DNA of 64,000 bases from G965220205 sp965220205 (GCA_965220205.1 OZ244812.1:2868673-2932672); one strand, 5' to 3'. Counted from the first letter of the stretch, positions 17,778-28,313 are shown. Program-made: numbers and translations. The notes: a model not told the origin generated them from the letters alone.

Positions 17778-20700
17778 ATGTTGACTCGCACCGATAGAAG
17801 ACGATTCCCCATCCTGCTCGCCGTCATAGCGGCCCTGGCGATGGCCATGCTCTTCTCCCCGGTACAGGCCCAGGAGGGCTCGGCCCCCGACCAGCCCACG
17901 GGCCTCGAAGCCACGGCGACCCACGACTCGGTGACCCTCACCTGGGACGACCCCGGCGACGACTCCATCACCGGCTACGTGATCCTGCGCCGCATTCCCG
18001 GGGTCGACCCCCAGGGCCACTTCAATGAGCTGGTCTCGAACACGGGAACGGACGCCACCACCTACACCGACGACACCGTGTCGGCGGAGACTCGCTACAC
18101 CTACCGCATCAAGGCCATCAACGAGCACGGGGTGAGCGAGCGCTCCCGCTGGTCCCACATCAACGTCCCCGCCGCGCCGGAGGCCGCCGAAGGCGACGAG
18201 CAGGACGGGGAGGGCGACGGCGGCGGCGCGCCCGGCGCGCCCGGCGCGCCCGGCAAGAAGGCCAACGTCTCCGAGGGCGGCACCGACTGTCCCAACGACA
18301 ACACCACCACTTGCGAGGTGGACGTGGGCGGCTCGGTCACGGGCGACATCAGCAGCCGCACTGACTTTGACCAGTTCCGCGTCGATCTGGAGGCGGGCAC
18401 GCGCTACCAGATCGACCTGGAGGGGGCGCCGACTAGCCGCGGCACCCTGCCGGACCCGAAACTGACCCTCTCAGATGCGGGCGGGAGCCGAGTAGAGGAC
18501 AACGAAAGCAGTGGCGTGGGCGCTAACTCCCGGATTATCTACACGCCTACCGCGACCGGCACTTACTACGCAAGAGCAGGTGAACTGGACGGCGAGACCG
18601 GCACCTACACGCTGTCGGTGATCGTGCTGGGCGCGAACGGCGCCTCGGAGGCGGACACGGACTTTCCCGAAACCACCGCCACCACCGGCCGGGTCGAGGT
18701 CGGAGCCTCGGCCACGGGCAACCTCAGCACCATAACTGACGTGGACTGGTTCAAGGTTGTGCTGGATGCGGGCAAGACCTACCAGATCGACATGAAGGGC
18801 TTAGATGGCGGCGGCGGCACCATAGGAGACCCTTATCTGCACGACATCCGCGACTCATCCGGCACCGGGATTAGCAACACCGGGAATGACGACGTCGATG
18901 CGGATAACGACATCTACGACAGCCAGATAACCTACACGCCGACCACGGCCGGCGCTTACTACCTGGTAGCAGCCGGGGCGGCCGACAGTGGCACCTACAC
19001 GCTGTCGGTGGGCGAGGTCGAGACGGAGGAGCCGCCGTGCACGCTGAACGACGGCGACTTCTGGTGCGGCGTGGTGACGGTGGGACCCATCCTGAGCGGA
19101 ACAAATACGATAGGACACGGGTACATAGAATTCAGTGGGATCAGCGGGGGCAGCTTTGAAGGCGAAACGGAATTCACTGTTGGGTCCAATAACTACACGT
19201 TCGAAGGAATATATGTCTCATCTACTGGCGGGACCACTGGCGCGCTGAACTTCAAAACGGTCGCCCTCTTCAGCGACGACGACAAAGAGGCCCTGGAACT
19301 CCATATCGATGTCGATGGCACCAGCAGCACACGGGCGATCAGCGACGCCGTTTCCGGCGTGGCCACCGGCCTGATCCTCTGGACCTCGGCGGGGCTCGAC
19401 TGGTCGTTAGCGACCACCGTCACAGCTCGCCTGCGGACGCCGCCGTCCGACGATCCCGTCGACGACTGTCCCGGCGACACCACCACCACGTGCGAGGTGG
19501 ACGTGGGCGGCTCGGCCACGGGGAACATCGAAACCGTGACGGACCGGGACTGGTTCAAGGTCGACCTGGAGGCGGGGAAGTTCTACCAGATCGACCTGGA
19601 GGGCGATGCTGGCGGCGGCGGCACCCTGGAAGACCCCTATCTGCGCAATATCCGCGACTCATCCGGCGCCGAGATTTCCGAGACCGAGAACGACGACGTC
19701 GATCCCGGCTCCAATGCCGACAGCCGGGTGATCTTCAACCCGACCGAGGCCGGCGCCTACTACCTGGTAGCAAGCGGATATGGCGGCGCTAGCGACACGG
19801 GGACCTACACGCTGTCGGTCACCGAGCTGGAAACGAGAACCGAGGAGGGCGGTACGGACTTCATCAAAGGCACCACCACCCTCGGCTTGGTCGAGGTCGG
19901 CGACTCGGCCACGGGAGAAATCGACCCCGCCAGCGACATCGACTGGTTCCGTGTCGTGCTGGAGTATGACAAGACCTACGTATTCGACCTGGAAGGTTCG
20001 GAGACGAGCTCCGGAACCCTGGCAAACCCGTTCCTAGCGCTCCTTGATGCTTCAGGAAGGATCTCATATTTCGAAGACGATGACGGTGGCCAGGGCCTCA
20101 ACAGCCGGTTCGAGTTGACTGCGGTCTATAGCGGCATCCATTATCTTTCGGCGTCCAAGGGGGCCTCAGCGAGCTCAGGTGGCACCTACACGCTGTCGGT
20201 GCGCGAGGTCCTGCCGTGCGCGCTGAACGAAGGGGACATCTGGTGCGGCGTGGTGACGGTGGGAGATATCACCAATGACCGGCACGGATTCCTGGGAACG
20301 ACGGGCGGCCTGTCGGACGAGACGTTCTCGCTCATGTTCGAGACCGGGACCACCAACAACTACACGATTCTGGCGATTCAGGTCGCCAGCGAACTACTGT
20401 ATTTCGTGACAGACAGCGGTCTGACGGACACCGAAGTGGAGAGCCTGGCGCTGCATGTCGACGGCGAGAGCGACCCGTTTGTGTGGAGCGACAGCACGGC
20501 GGTGATCCCCCGCTCCTACCGATGGCCCGCGCGGACGGGCCTGGACTGGTCGTCGGAAACCACGGTCACGCTGCGCCTGCGCGAGTTCCCGAGGCCGAGG
20601 GTCACCAACGTGGCGGTCACCTCGATGCCGGTGCTGGAGACCGACACCTACGGGGCGGGCGAGACGATCGAGGTCTCGGTGACCTTCAGCGAGGCGGTCG

Positions 20701-23700
20701 ACGCCACGTCCAACACGGACTTCGTGCTGAGCGTGGGCGGCGCCAGGCGCGCGCCGCTGCTGAGCGGCTCGGGCACGGCGACGCTGGTGTTCGGCTACAC
20801 CGTGGTGTCGAGCGACGAGGACACCAACGGCATCTGGATCGGGGACGAGACCCGGACCCTGGTCGGCAACCGCAACGGGGAGCCCCAGAACGGCACGATC
20901 ACGAGCGTGGCCACCGGCGCGGCGGCGGTCATCGCCCATACCCTGCTCGGCACGGACTCCGACCACAAGGTGGACGGCTCGCGGACAACGGACAACGTCG
21001 CCCCGTCCTTCACCACTTCGGCGACGCTCAGCATACCGGAGAACACCTCGCACTTAACGGTGGTGGCGGAGGACAACGACGCGGGCGACGACATTACGGG
21101 CTACGCGATCACCGGCGGCGCGGACAATTTGTTCTTCGCGGGCGTCGATTTCGGGGACCTGCAGTTCGACGCGGCCCCCAACTACGAGAACCCGCAGGAC
21201 TCCGGCGCCGACAACACGTACGAAGTGACGGTCCAGGCGACCAGCGGCACGGGTACGCGGGAGATGACCGCGACCCGGACGTTCACGGTGACGGTGACCA
21301 ACGTGGCCGAGCAATCCGCCAAGCCGGACAAGCCGACGCTGGCGGCGGTTTCGGGCTCGACGACGAGCCTGACCGCGACGTGGACGAAGCCGGACAAGAA
21401 CGGCGGCCCGGACATCACCGGCTACGACCTGCAATACCGCGCGGGCGCGACGGGCACGTGGTCGAGCTCCACCAGCTACGGCGCGACGGTGACGACGGCG
21501 ACCATCACCGGGCTGACGGCGGACACGTCCTATCAGGCGCGGGTGCTGGCCAAGAACGGCGAGACGGACAGCGACTGGTCGGACGCCTCCGACGCGGTGA
21601 GCACCAACGCGGCGGTGGCCATGATGCCCCTCGACGTGCTGGTCAGCAACTACCCCGAGGGCTCGGGGTCGGACTACTCATTGAACTTTCATTCCACGGT
21701 GGGCGCCAACCAGCGCCACTACTTCACCCAGACGTTCACGGCCGGCGCCGGGTTCACCCTGACCGCGGTCGACATCCCCTTCACCAGCGTGCCCGACAAC
21801 TCGCGCGTGACGGTGTCGCTGCACGCGCGGAACGGCAGCAAACCGGGAACATATCTGGGGAACCTGGACCTGTCGGGGGCGCTGGCCGTCGGCGACAACA
21901 CGTTCGCCGCGCCCGCGGGGACGGCGCTGGCGTCCGGAACGTACTTCGTCCGGGTGCGGTGGCGCGACGGCGACACGGACAACCTCCGAATGACGGACGG
22001 CCCGGATGACGAGACGAGCGCCGAGAGCGGGTGGAGCATCGAGGACAGATCCCAGTACAGCGCCAGCGGCTCGAGCTGGAGCAATTGGAACCAGCAATTC
22101 GCCATGCGGGTCCGGGGCACGATCGACGGCGTGCCGCGGGTCGCCACCGGCGGCGTGCGGATCGAGTCCGACCCGGATGCGCACGACAGCTACGGCGTCG
22201 GCGAAGACATCGAGGTGGCCGTGGCCTTCACCGAGGACGTGACGGTGGACACGACGAGCGGCACGCCGCGCGTCGCGCTGACCGTCGGCTCCAACACCCG
22301 CTACGCCGACTACTCGGCGAGCGACAGCTCCGCCGACGAACTGGCGTTCGTCTACGAGGTGACGGCGGACGACCACGACCAGAACGGCGTCTCCATCGAC
22401 GCCGACGCGCTGGAGCTGAACGGCGGCGCGATCCACAAGGACGGCGACACCAGCACGAACGCGGTCCTCGACCACGCCGACCTGGGCAGGGATTCCGATC
22501 ACCGGGTGAACCGCGACCCCTTCATCGTCTCGGACGGCGTGTCGGTGATCTCCAGCCCGGTCGCGGCGACGGACACCTACGGCCTCGGCGAGGTCATCGA
22601 GATCGAAGTGGAGTTCAGCGCCGCGGTGGACGCCACGACCGACACGGACTTCGTGCTGAGCGTGGGCGGCGCCAAGCGCGCGCCGCTGCTGCGCGGCTCG
22701 GGCACGGCGACGCTGGTGTTCGGCTACACCGTGGTGGCGAGCGACGACGACGACAGCGGCATCTGGATCGGGGAACAGGACCGGACGCTGGTCGGCAACC
22801 GCAACGGCGAGCCCCAGAACGGGGAGATCACGAGCGCGGTCACGGACCGGGCGGCGGACCTCGACCATGACAGCCCGGGCGTGCTGTCCGACCACAAGGT
22901 GGACGGCTCGCGGACAACGGACAACGTCGCCCCGTCGTTCACGTCTTTGGCGACTTTCGACGCGGCGGAGAACCAGACCGCGGCGGGCACGGTGGTGGCG
23001 GCCGACAGCGATTCGGACGACAGCGTCACGGGCTACGCGATCACCGGCGGGGCGGACCAGGCCCTGTTCGAGATCGGCGCGACCTCAGGCGAGCTGACGT
23101 TCAAGTCGGCGCCGAACTTCGAGGACCCGCAGGATACGGACACCGGCAACGGCTACGTGGTGGACGTGACGGCGACCAGCGGCACGGGGACGCGGGAGAT
23201 GACCGCGACGCAGACGATCACGGTGACGGTGACCGACGTGGACACGGAGGCGCCGGGCAAGCCGGGGGCGCCGACGGTGTCGGCGGCGTCGGCGACGAGC
23301 CTGAGCGTGAGCTGGTCGGCGCCGTCCAACGCGGGTCCGGCCATCACGGACTACGACGTGCAGTACCGGGCGGGCACCAGCGGGGACTGGAGCGACGGGG
23401 GCCACGTCGGCACGGCGACGACGGCGACGCTGACGGGCCTGTCGGAGGACACCTCCTACCAGGTGCAGGTGCGGGCGACCAACGCCGAGGGCACGGGCGA
23501 CTGGTCGGACTCGGGCAGCGGCACGACGGACGCGGCGGCGCCCGACGACTGTCCCCACGACACCACCACCACTTGCGAGGTGGACGTGGGCGGCTCGGCC
23601 ACGGGCACGCTCGATGCAGGGGACCGGGACTGGTTCAAGGTCGAGCTGGAGGCGGACACGAGATACCAGATCGACGTGGAGGGGGTGGACACCGGCCGCG

Positions 23701-26700
23701 GCACCGTGGCAGACCCGACCGCAACTGTTCTCGATCCGATGGGAGGAGACCTGGTCGTGAATAGCCTCAGCGTGGGTGACACCGACTCGGGCGTGGGCAA
23801 GAACGCCCGGGTGATCTACGCGCCCACGGCGGGCGGTACGTACTTTGTGCAAGTGAGGGACCTAACTACCAGTACCGGCACCTACACGCTGTCGGTGATC
23901 GTGCTGGGCGCGAACGGGAACTCGGAGGCGGACACGGACTTTCCCAACAACAACACGACCACCGGCAAGGTCGAGGTCGGGGCCTCGGCCACGGGAAACG
24001 TCGAATCCGCGGCTGACCGCGACTGGTTCGCGGTCGATCTGGAGGCGGGCAAGAGATACCAGTTCGACCTAGAGGGTGCGCCTAACGGTCGCGGCACCCA
24101 ACCAGACCCCTTTCTGTTGCTCTACGACAGGTCTGCAACCGCTATTGAGGGCAACGACGACCTCACCCCCACGAACCTCAACAGCGCGATAGTCTACGAC
24201 GTGACCGCAACCGGCACGTACTACCTAGTGGCACGTGGAGCGAGGGTTGACCAGACGGGCACCTACACGCTGTCGGTGCGCGACATCACGCCAGCGGTCC
24301 TGCCGACGCTGAGCATCGCCGATGCCGCGGGGGACGAGGACGACGGCGTGGAGTTCACGGCGACGCTGACGGCGGGGGTCTCGGGGAAGGTGACGGCGAC
24401 CTGGACGGCGTCGATTGAGAGCGACGACACGGCGGTCGCGGCGGACCTCGCGACGACGAAGACGGGGGAGGTGGAGTTCGAAGAAAACGCCAGGTCGGCG
24501 AAGTTCACGGTGCCGGTGAACGACGACACCATCGACGAGAATAACGAGACCTTCACGGTGACGCTGTCGGGCGTGTCGTCGAACGCGCAGTTGGCGGCGG
24601 ACCCGACGGCCAAGGGCACGATCCTGGACGACGACGATCCTCCAGTTGACGACTCAGGGACCGAGGAAGACGACCTGCCCGCCGACACCACCACCACCGG
24701 AACGGTCGAGGTGGGCGAGGCCGCGGTCAGGGGAGACATCTTCGCCCCGGAATTCTCGGAAGGGGACGGCCCCAACGAGGTAGACGGTTGGGACTTCGAC
24801 ACCGACTGGTTCGAGGTGGAGCTGGAGGCGGACAAGACCTACCGGATCGACATGTGGGGCCACACTACCGCGAACGGTCTCACCCTGCGCCTCCCGCAGA
24901 TCAACGCGATCTACGATTCGAAAGGGAGTTTCATTGTCAACACGTGGTACAGCGACGAATCAGACTCCCACTACCTGTTCCGGGTGACGTTTACCGCCTC
25001 TAGCAATCGCAGCTATTACATCGCGGCGAGCGGCGAGTCGTTCGAGTGGGGCACCTACAAGCTGTGGGTCAAAGACATCACGGAGGATGACCACGGGGAC
25101 CACGGGGACGAGGGGGACGGCACGAACGGCGGGAAGGGGCTCAAAAACCTGCGTGCGGTCGAGGAGAAGGGCGGGGTCAGGCTGACCTGGCAGTCCCCGG
25201 ACGGCGCCGCGGTCACCGGCTACCGCATAGAGCGTCGCCGCGCCGGCGGGCAGGGCAGCGGTCCCCAGCGTTCCCATGGGCAGCCCAGGGACCACCACAC
25301 CCTGGTGGAGGACACCGGCAACACCGAAACGAGCTATGTCGATGAAAGCGCGGAACAGGGCGTCGAGTACGAGTACCAGGTCAGCGCCCACAACGAGTCC
25401 GGCCCGGGCGAGGAATCGGACTGGGTGAGGGCCGGGCCGGAGGAGGAGCCGGTGTTGGGCGACGCCCTGCCGGGAGCGCCCCGCAACCTCACCGCCACCC
25501 CAGGAAACCGGGAGGTCACCCTGTCCTGGGACCCGCCCGACGACAACGGCAACCCGCCCGCGACGAGATACCGCATCGAGTGGAGGGTCGACGGCAAGGA
25601 CTACGACAGAAACGATTGGGGCACATCGCAAGAGACGACCTATACGACGAACGCCCAGGCCAACCTGGCCAATGGAGTCAAGTACTTCTTCCGGGTAAAG
25701 GCCGAGAACGATGACGGCAATAGCTACGGTCCATATGGACCGTCCTCCGAGGAGGTGAGCTCCACTCCCACCTCCGGCTCGGCGGTGGACCTGGGCACGC
25801 CGGTGCTGTCGGACACGGAGACCCTGCACCACGGCATAGTGAAGCTGGACTGGCAGGACATAGAGGACGCCGGTTGGTACGTGGTCCAGTATTACCACGT
25901 CGAAGACGAGGAGTGGCTGGACCTGCCCGCCGAGGGAGTGGACATCGCGTTCCACGGTTCCAGCGCGGTGGTGAGCAACCTGCATGGGCTCTCGTGGCTG
26001 CGGGTTGGTGCGGCGAGCTGCGACGGGGCATCGGAGTGGTCGCAAATCGAGGAGTTGTACGGGACCAACGCATCGGACTGGGAGGGAGTGCCCGTACCCG
26101 ACGTGGAGGAGGGCGACGAGATCGAGCCATGCCCCGTGGTCCTGGGCACTCCGGTGCTGTCGGACACGGAAATCCTGCATCACGGCATGGTGCAGTTGGA
26201 CTGGCAGGACATAGAGGACGCCGGCTGGTACGTGGTCCAGTACTACCACCTCGAAGGCGAAGAGTGGTTGGACCTGCCCGCCGAGGGAGTGGACATCGCG
26301 TTCCACGGATCAAGCGCGGTGGTGAGCAACCTGCATGGGCTCTCGTGGCTGCGGGTTGGTGCGGCGAGCTGCGACGGGGCATCGGAGTGGTCGCAGATCG
26401 AGGAGTCGTACGGAACCAACGCATCGGACTGGAAGGGTGTGCCCGTACCCGAGGTGGCGGAGGGCGACGAGATCGAGCCATGCTCAGAAGACGCGGACAC
26501 GCCTGACAACAGCCCGGCGACGGGCGCGCCCACCATCAGTGGGACCGCCCAAGTGGGAGAGACGCTGACGGCGAACACGTCTGGGGTCGCCGACGGGGAC
26601 GGGCTTGCAAATGCCACCTTCGGCTATCAGTGGCTTGCCGACGATACCGACATCGCAGGCGCTACCGGCTTGACCTACACCCTGACCGATAGCGAAGAAA

Positions 26701-27695
26701 GCAAGGCCATCACGGTGCGGGTGAGCTTCACCGACGACGCCGACAACGACGAGACGCTGACCAGCGGAGCAACGGACACGGTGGAGGCGGCGCCCACTAC
26801 CAACAGTCCGGCCACCGGCGCGCCCACCATCAGCGGGACCGCCCAGGTGGGCGAGACGCTGACGGCGGACACGTCGGGCATCGCCGACGCCGACGGGCTT
26901 AGCAACGTCCAATACGAGTACCAGTGGCTTGCAGACGATACCGACATCGCAGGAGCGACCAACGCGACCTACACCCTGACCGATAGCGAAGAAAGCAAGG
27001 CCATCACGGTGCGGGTCACCTTCAACGACGACGCCGACAACGAGGAGACGCTGACCAGCGCGGCTACGGACATGGTGGCCGGTACGCAACCCACGGAGCC
27101 GCCCGCCAAGCCCAGGGGCCTCGAAGCCACGGCGACCCACGACTCGGTGACCCTCACCTGGGACGACCCCGGCGACGACTCCATCACCGGCTACGTGATC
27201 CTGCGGCGCATTCCCGGGGTCGACTCGGAGGGCCACTTCGATGTGCTGGTGGCGGACACGGGAACGGACGCCACCACCTACACCGACGACACCGTGTCGG
27301 CGGAGACTCGCTACACCTACCGCATCAAGGCCATCAACGGGGCCGGAACGAGTGAACGCTCGCGCTGGTCCCACATCGACACTCCGGCAGCGCCCGTACC
27401 CGATAAGCCCACGGGCCTCGAAGCCACGGAGTCGCACGGCCAAGTGGTCCTCACCTGGGACGACCCCGGCGACGACTCCATCACCGGCTACGTGATCCTG
27501 AGGCGCGTCCGCGAGAACAATACCGGGGGCGACTTCAGTGTATTGGTCGCGGACACGGGCACGGCCGCCACCACCTACACCGACGACACGGTGGCGGCCG
27601 GCGCCACCTACACCTACCGGATCAAGGCCATCAACGAGCACGGAACAAGCGAGCGGTCCCGCTGGTACCACATCGACATCCCGGCGGCCCCGTAG
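17778..27695 (+). CDS. Giant secreted multi-domain adhesin-like protein (3305 aa)
   Basis: Exported by a signal peptide identical in plan to that of the 1205-aa paralogue. The chain is a mosaic of beta domains: Fn3 (from 17880), PPC repeats (about 18290-19010, 19467-20200, 23560-24290, 24670-25090), two cysteine-bounded modules starting with C-LN-GD-WCGVVTVG (19020-19440 and 20215-20590), modules with TYG-GE-IEV-VTFSEAV (20600-20980, 22150-22500, 22530-22910), cadherin-like repeats (21000-21320, 22930-23250), a Calx-beta domain (24300-24640, ending ILDDD), two 117-aa tandem repeats of unknown fold, two ~98-aa repeats starting NSPATGAP, and two C-terminal Fn3 domains. The Asp-rich loops suggest calcium binding. 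No anchor motif is seen. It is likely a surface or matrix adhesin, probably controlled by the same leader as its paralogue. Confidence 0.88.
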   Translation: MLTRTDRRRFPILLAVIAALAMAMLFSPVQAQEGSAPDQPTGLEATATHDSVTLTWDDPGDDSITGYVILRRIPGVDPQGHFNELVSNTGTDATTYTDDTVSAETRYTYRIKAINEHGVSERSRWSHINVPAAPEAAEGDEQDGEGDGGGAPGAPGAPGKKANVSEGGTDCPNDNTTTCEVDVGGSVTGDISSRTDFDQFRVDLEAGTRYQIDLEGAPTSRGTLPDPKLTLSDAGGSRVEDNESSGVGANSRIIYTPTATGTYYARAGELDGETGTYTLSVIVLGANGASEADTDFPETTATTGRVEVGASATGNLSTITDVDWFKVVLDAGKTYQIDMKGLDGGGGTIGDPYLHDIRDSSGTGISNTGNDDVDADNDIYDSQITYTPTTAGAYYLVAAGAADSGTYTLSVGEVETEEPPCTLNDGDFWCGVVTVGPILSGTNTIGHGYIEFSGISGGSFEGETEFTVGSNNYTFEGIYVSSTGGTTGALNFKTVALFSDDDKEALELHIDVDGTSSTRAISDAVSGVATGLILWTSAGLDWSLATTVTARLRTPPSDDPVDDCPGDTTTTCEVDVGGSATGNIETVTDRDWFKVDLEAGKFYQIDLEGDAGGGGTLEDPYLRNIRDSSGAEISETENDDVDPGSNADSRVIFNPTEAGAYYLVASGYGGASDTGTYTLSVTELETRTEEGGTDFIKGTTTLGLVEVGDSATGEIDPASDIDWFRVVLEYDKTYVFDLEGSETSSGTLANPFLALLDASGRISYFEDDDGGQGLNSRFELTAVYSGIHYLSASKGASASSGGTYTLSVREVLPCALNEGDIWCGVVTVGDITNDRHGFLGTTGGLSDETFSLMFETGTTNNYTILAIQVASELLYFVTDSGLTDTEVESLALHVDGESDPFVWSDSTAVIPRSYRWPARTGLDWSSETTVTLRLREFPRPRVTNVAVTSMPVLETDTYGAGETIEVSVTFSEAVDATSNTDFVLSVGGARRAPLLSGSGTATLVFGYTVVSSDEDTNGIWIGDETRTLVGNRNGEPQNGTITSVATGAAAVIAHTLLGTDSDHKVDGSRTTDNVAPSFTTSATLSIPENTSHLTVVAEDNDAGDDITGYAITGGADNLFFAGVDFGDLQFDAAPNYENPQDSGADNTYEVTVQATSGTGTREMTATRTFTVTVTNVAEQSAKPDKPTLAAVSGSTTSLTATWTKPDKNGGPDITGYDLQYRAGATGTWSSSTSYGATVTTATITGLTADTSYQARVLAKNGETDSDWSDASDAVSTNAAVAMMPLDVLVSNYPEGSGSDYSLNFHSTVGANQRHYFTQTFTAGAGFTLTAVDIPFTSVPDNSRVTVSLHARNGSKPGTYLGNLDLSGALAVGDNTFAAPAGTALASGTYFVRVRWRDGDTDNLRMTDGPDDETSAESGWSIEDRSQYSASGSSWSNWNQQFAMRVRGTIDGVPRVATGGVRIESDPDAHDSYGVGEDIEVAVAFTEDVTVDTTSGTPRVALTVGSNTRYADYSASDSSADELAFVYEVTADDHDQNGVSIDADALELNGGAIHKDGDTSTNAVLDHADLGRDSDHRVNRDPFIVSDGVSVISSPVAATDTYGLGEVIEIEVEFSAAVDATTDTDFVLSVGGAKRAPLLRGSGTATLVFGYTVVASDDDDSGIWIGEQDRTLVGNRNGEPQNGEITSAVTDRAADLDHDSPGVLSDHKVDGSRTTDNVAPSFTSLATFDAAENQTAAGTVVAADSDSDDSVTGYAITGGADQALFEIGATSGELTFKSAPNFEDPQDTDTGNGYVVDVTATSGTGTREMTATQTITVTVTDVDTEAPGKPGAPTVSAASATSLSVSWSAPSNAGPAITDYDVQYRAGTSGDWSDGGHVGTATTATLTGLSEDTSYQVQVRATNAEGTGDWSDSGSGTTDAAAPDDCPHDTTTTCEVDVGGSATGTLDAGDRDWFKVELEADTRYQIDVEGVDTGRGTVADPTATVLDPMGGDLVVNSLSVGDTDSGVGKNARVIYAPTAGGTYFVQVRDLTTSTGTYTLSVIVLGANGNSEADTDFPNNNTTTGKVEVGASATGNVESAADRDWFAVDLEAGKRYQFDLEGAPNGRGTQPDPFLLLYDRSATAIEGNDDLTPTNLNSAIVYDVTATGTYYLVARGARVDQTGTYTLSVRDITPAVLPTLSIADAAGDEDDGVEFTATLTAGVSGKVTATWTASIESDDTAVAADLATTKTGEVEFEENARSAKFTVPVNDDTIDENNETFTVTLSGVSSNAQLAADPTAKGTILDDDDPPVDDSGTEEDDLPADTTTTGTVEVGEAAVRGDIFAPEFSEGDGPNEVDGWDFDTDWFEVELEADKTYRIDMWGHTTANGLTLRLPQINAIYDSKGSFIVNTWYSDESDSHYLFRVTFTASSNRSYYIAASGESFEWGTYKLWVKDITEDDHGDHGDEGDGTNGGKGLKNLRAVEEKGGVRLTWQSPDGAAVTGYRIERRRAGGQGSGPQRSHGQPRDHHTLVEDTGNTETSYVDESAEQGVEYEYQVSAHNESGPGEESDWVRAGPEEEPVLGDALPGAPRNLTATPGNREVTLSWDPPDDNGNPPATRYRIEWRVDGKDYDRNDWGTSQETTYTTNAQANLANGVKYFFRVKAENDDGNSYGPYGPSSEEVSSTPTSGSAVDLGTPVLSDTETLHHGIVKLDWQDIEDAGWYVVQYYHVEDEEWLDLPAEGVDIAFHGSSAVVSNLHGLSWLRVGAASCDGASEWSQIEELYGTNASDWEGVPVPDVEEGDEIEPCPVVLGTPVLSDTEILHHGMVQLDWQDIEDAGWYVVQYYHLEGEEWLDLPAEGVDIAFHGSSAVVSNLHGLSWLRVGAASCDGASEWSQIEESYGTNASDWKGVPVPEVAEGDEIEPCSEDADTPDNSPATGAPTISGTAQVGETLTANTSGVADGDGLANATFGYQWLADDTDIAGATGLTYTLTDSEESKAITVRVSFTDDADNDETLTSGATDTVEAAPTTNSPATGAPTISGTAQVGETLTADTSGIADADGLSNVQYEYQWLADDTDIAGATNATYTLTDSEESKAITVRVTFNDDADNEETLTSAATDMVAGTQPTEPPAKPRGLEATATHDSVTLTWDDPGDDSITGYVILRRIPGVDSEGHFDVLVADTGTDATTYTDDTVSAETRYTYRIKAINGAGTSERSRWSHIDTPAAPVPDKPTGLEATESHGQVVLTWDDPGDDSITGYVILRRVRENNTGGDFSVLVADTGTAATTYTDDTVAAGATYTYRIKAINEHGTSERSRWYHIDIPAAP
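25791..26484 (+). repeat. Two tandem 117-aa modules inside the giant protein
   Basis: Two direct repeats of 351 bases encode modules starting LGTPVLSDTE and ending GDEIEPC. Each has LDWQDIEDAGWYVVQYYH, which resembles a diverged Fn3 core, and a conserved Cys near AASCDGASEWSQ that may bond with the terminal Cys. They are nearly identical, which points to recent internal duplication. Confidence 0.85.
26508..27090 (+). repeat. Two tandem ~98-aa modules inside the giant protein
   Basis: Two direct repeats offset by 294 bases encode modules that start NSPATGAPTISGTAQVGETL and contain YTLTDSEESKAITVRV. This pattern fits bacterial Ig-like repeats found in large surface proteins. Near-identity indicates recent duplication. 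Confidence 0.85.
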
Positions 27696-27800
27696 CAGGT
27701 ATCGAGGACTGCGAACGCGAGGGAACCATCCGCACGAGCGACGGCAGAAAGTTGCCCGGCGAGTCGGCGCCGACCGTCAGCGGTCCGGGCCGGTAGAGGG

Positions 27801-27836
27801 CAACGAAAAAAGCCCGCACACATGGATAGAGCGGGG
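27801..27836 (-). terminator. Dispersed repeat copy a; terminator-like on the minus strand
   Basis: Read on the minus strand, CCCGC and GCGGG form a 5-bp stem with a 12-nt loop, followed by C and six T, the form of an intrinsic terminator. It is one of six related sequences (27.8-29.6 kb) with plus-strand consensus AAACGCAAAAARGSCCGCAY then AYATGG. It would stop leftward transcription coming from the element toward the giant gene. Confidence 0.55.
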
Positions 27837-27954
27837 GAGGCAAACGTACCGACCGGGATACGGAACGACCTCGGTCTGAGGCGGACGGGAAAGGCGATGC
27901 CTGCGCTCGTGTTTGAAAGAGTCCCGATGCGTCCTGCGGGAGGCCGGCTGCGCC

Positions 27955-28200
27955 ATGCTGAGAGAGCGCACATACTACAGGCGAAGGATCCACGTCTTCC
28001 CCCACGACTTCCCACAGCGTCTGGAGAGGTTCAAGGTGGAGTCCGGCCTGTCGTGGGCGGAGATCGCCCGCCGTCTCAGAACCTACCCTCTCACCATACG
28101 ACGTTGGAGGTACAAGGGCGTGCGGCCCAACCTGGCCCATCAGGTGGCGCTGCTTGACCTGGCCGACGACCTGGGCCTCGCCTACATCTTCACGGACTGA
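27955..28200 (+). CDS. Small HTH DNA-binding protein (FPxDFPERL family)
   Basis: An 81-aa basic protein, start ATG 27955 (an upstream in-frame ATG at 27913 gives a longer, less family-like N-terminus). It is clearly homologous to the 16755 protein: LERFKVESGLSWAEIARRL and RRWRYKGVRPN form the HTH, and both end GL-(H/Y)-(L/I)F-D. It lies just after the giant Fn3 gene and before the conjugative element, between two copies of the dispersed repeat. A regulator role is likely; the target is unknown. Confidence 0.75.
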   Translation: MLRERTYYRRRIHVFPHDFPQRLERFKVESGLSWAEIARRLRTYPLTIRRWRYKGVRPNLAHQVALLDLADDLGLAYIFTD

Positions 28201-28220
28201 GGCGGCGCGGCGGCAGTGCC

Positions 28221-28255
28221 GCAAACGCAAAAAGGCCGCATATATGGCCGGTGGG
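28221..28255. repeat. Dispersed repeat copy b
   Basis: Contains GCAAACGCAAAAAGGCCGCA followed by TATATGGCCGG. On the minus strand the GGCC halves can pair ahead of a T5 run. It lies 20 bases after the HTH gene stop. Confidence 0.6.
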
Positions 28256-28313
28256 GGACCGCTGACCGCATTGCGGCTGGGGTCGTATACGGGACCGTGC
28301 AGGAGCAGAACGC

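Larger units (their letters stand above)
17077..17930. repeat. Duplicated block, copy 2
   Basis: This is the second copy of the kinase-5'/leader/Fn3-5' block seen at 12313-13170. It includes the kinase fragment, a near-identical leader with its own 13-C tract and the start of the 3305-aa protein. Differences are scattered substitutions and small indels, so the duplication is not very recent or has been partly homogenised. Confidence 0.85.

Noticed and set aside
20394..26306. Long minus-strand open frames opposite the giant gene (for example 24960-26306 and 21678-22895)
   Set aside because: Shadows of GC-rich repeats; Arg/Gly/Pro/Val-rich products with no domain, while the plus strand carries clear domains.
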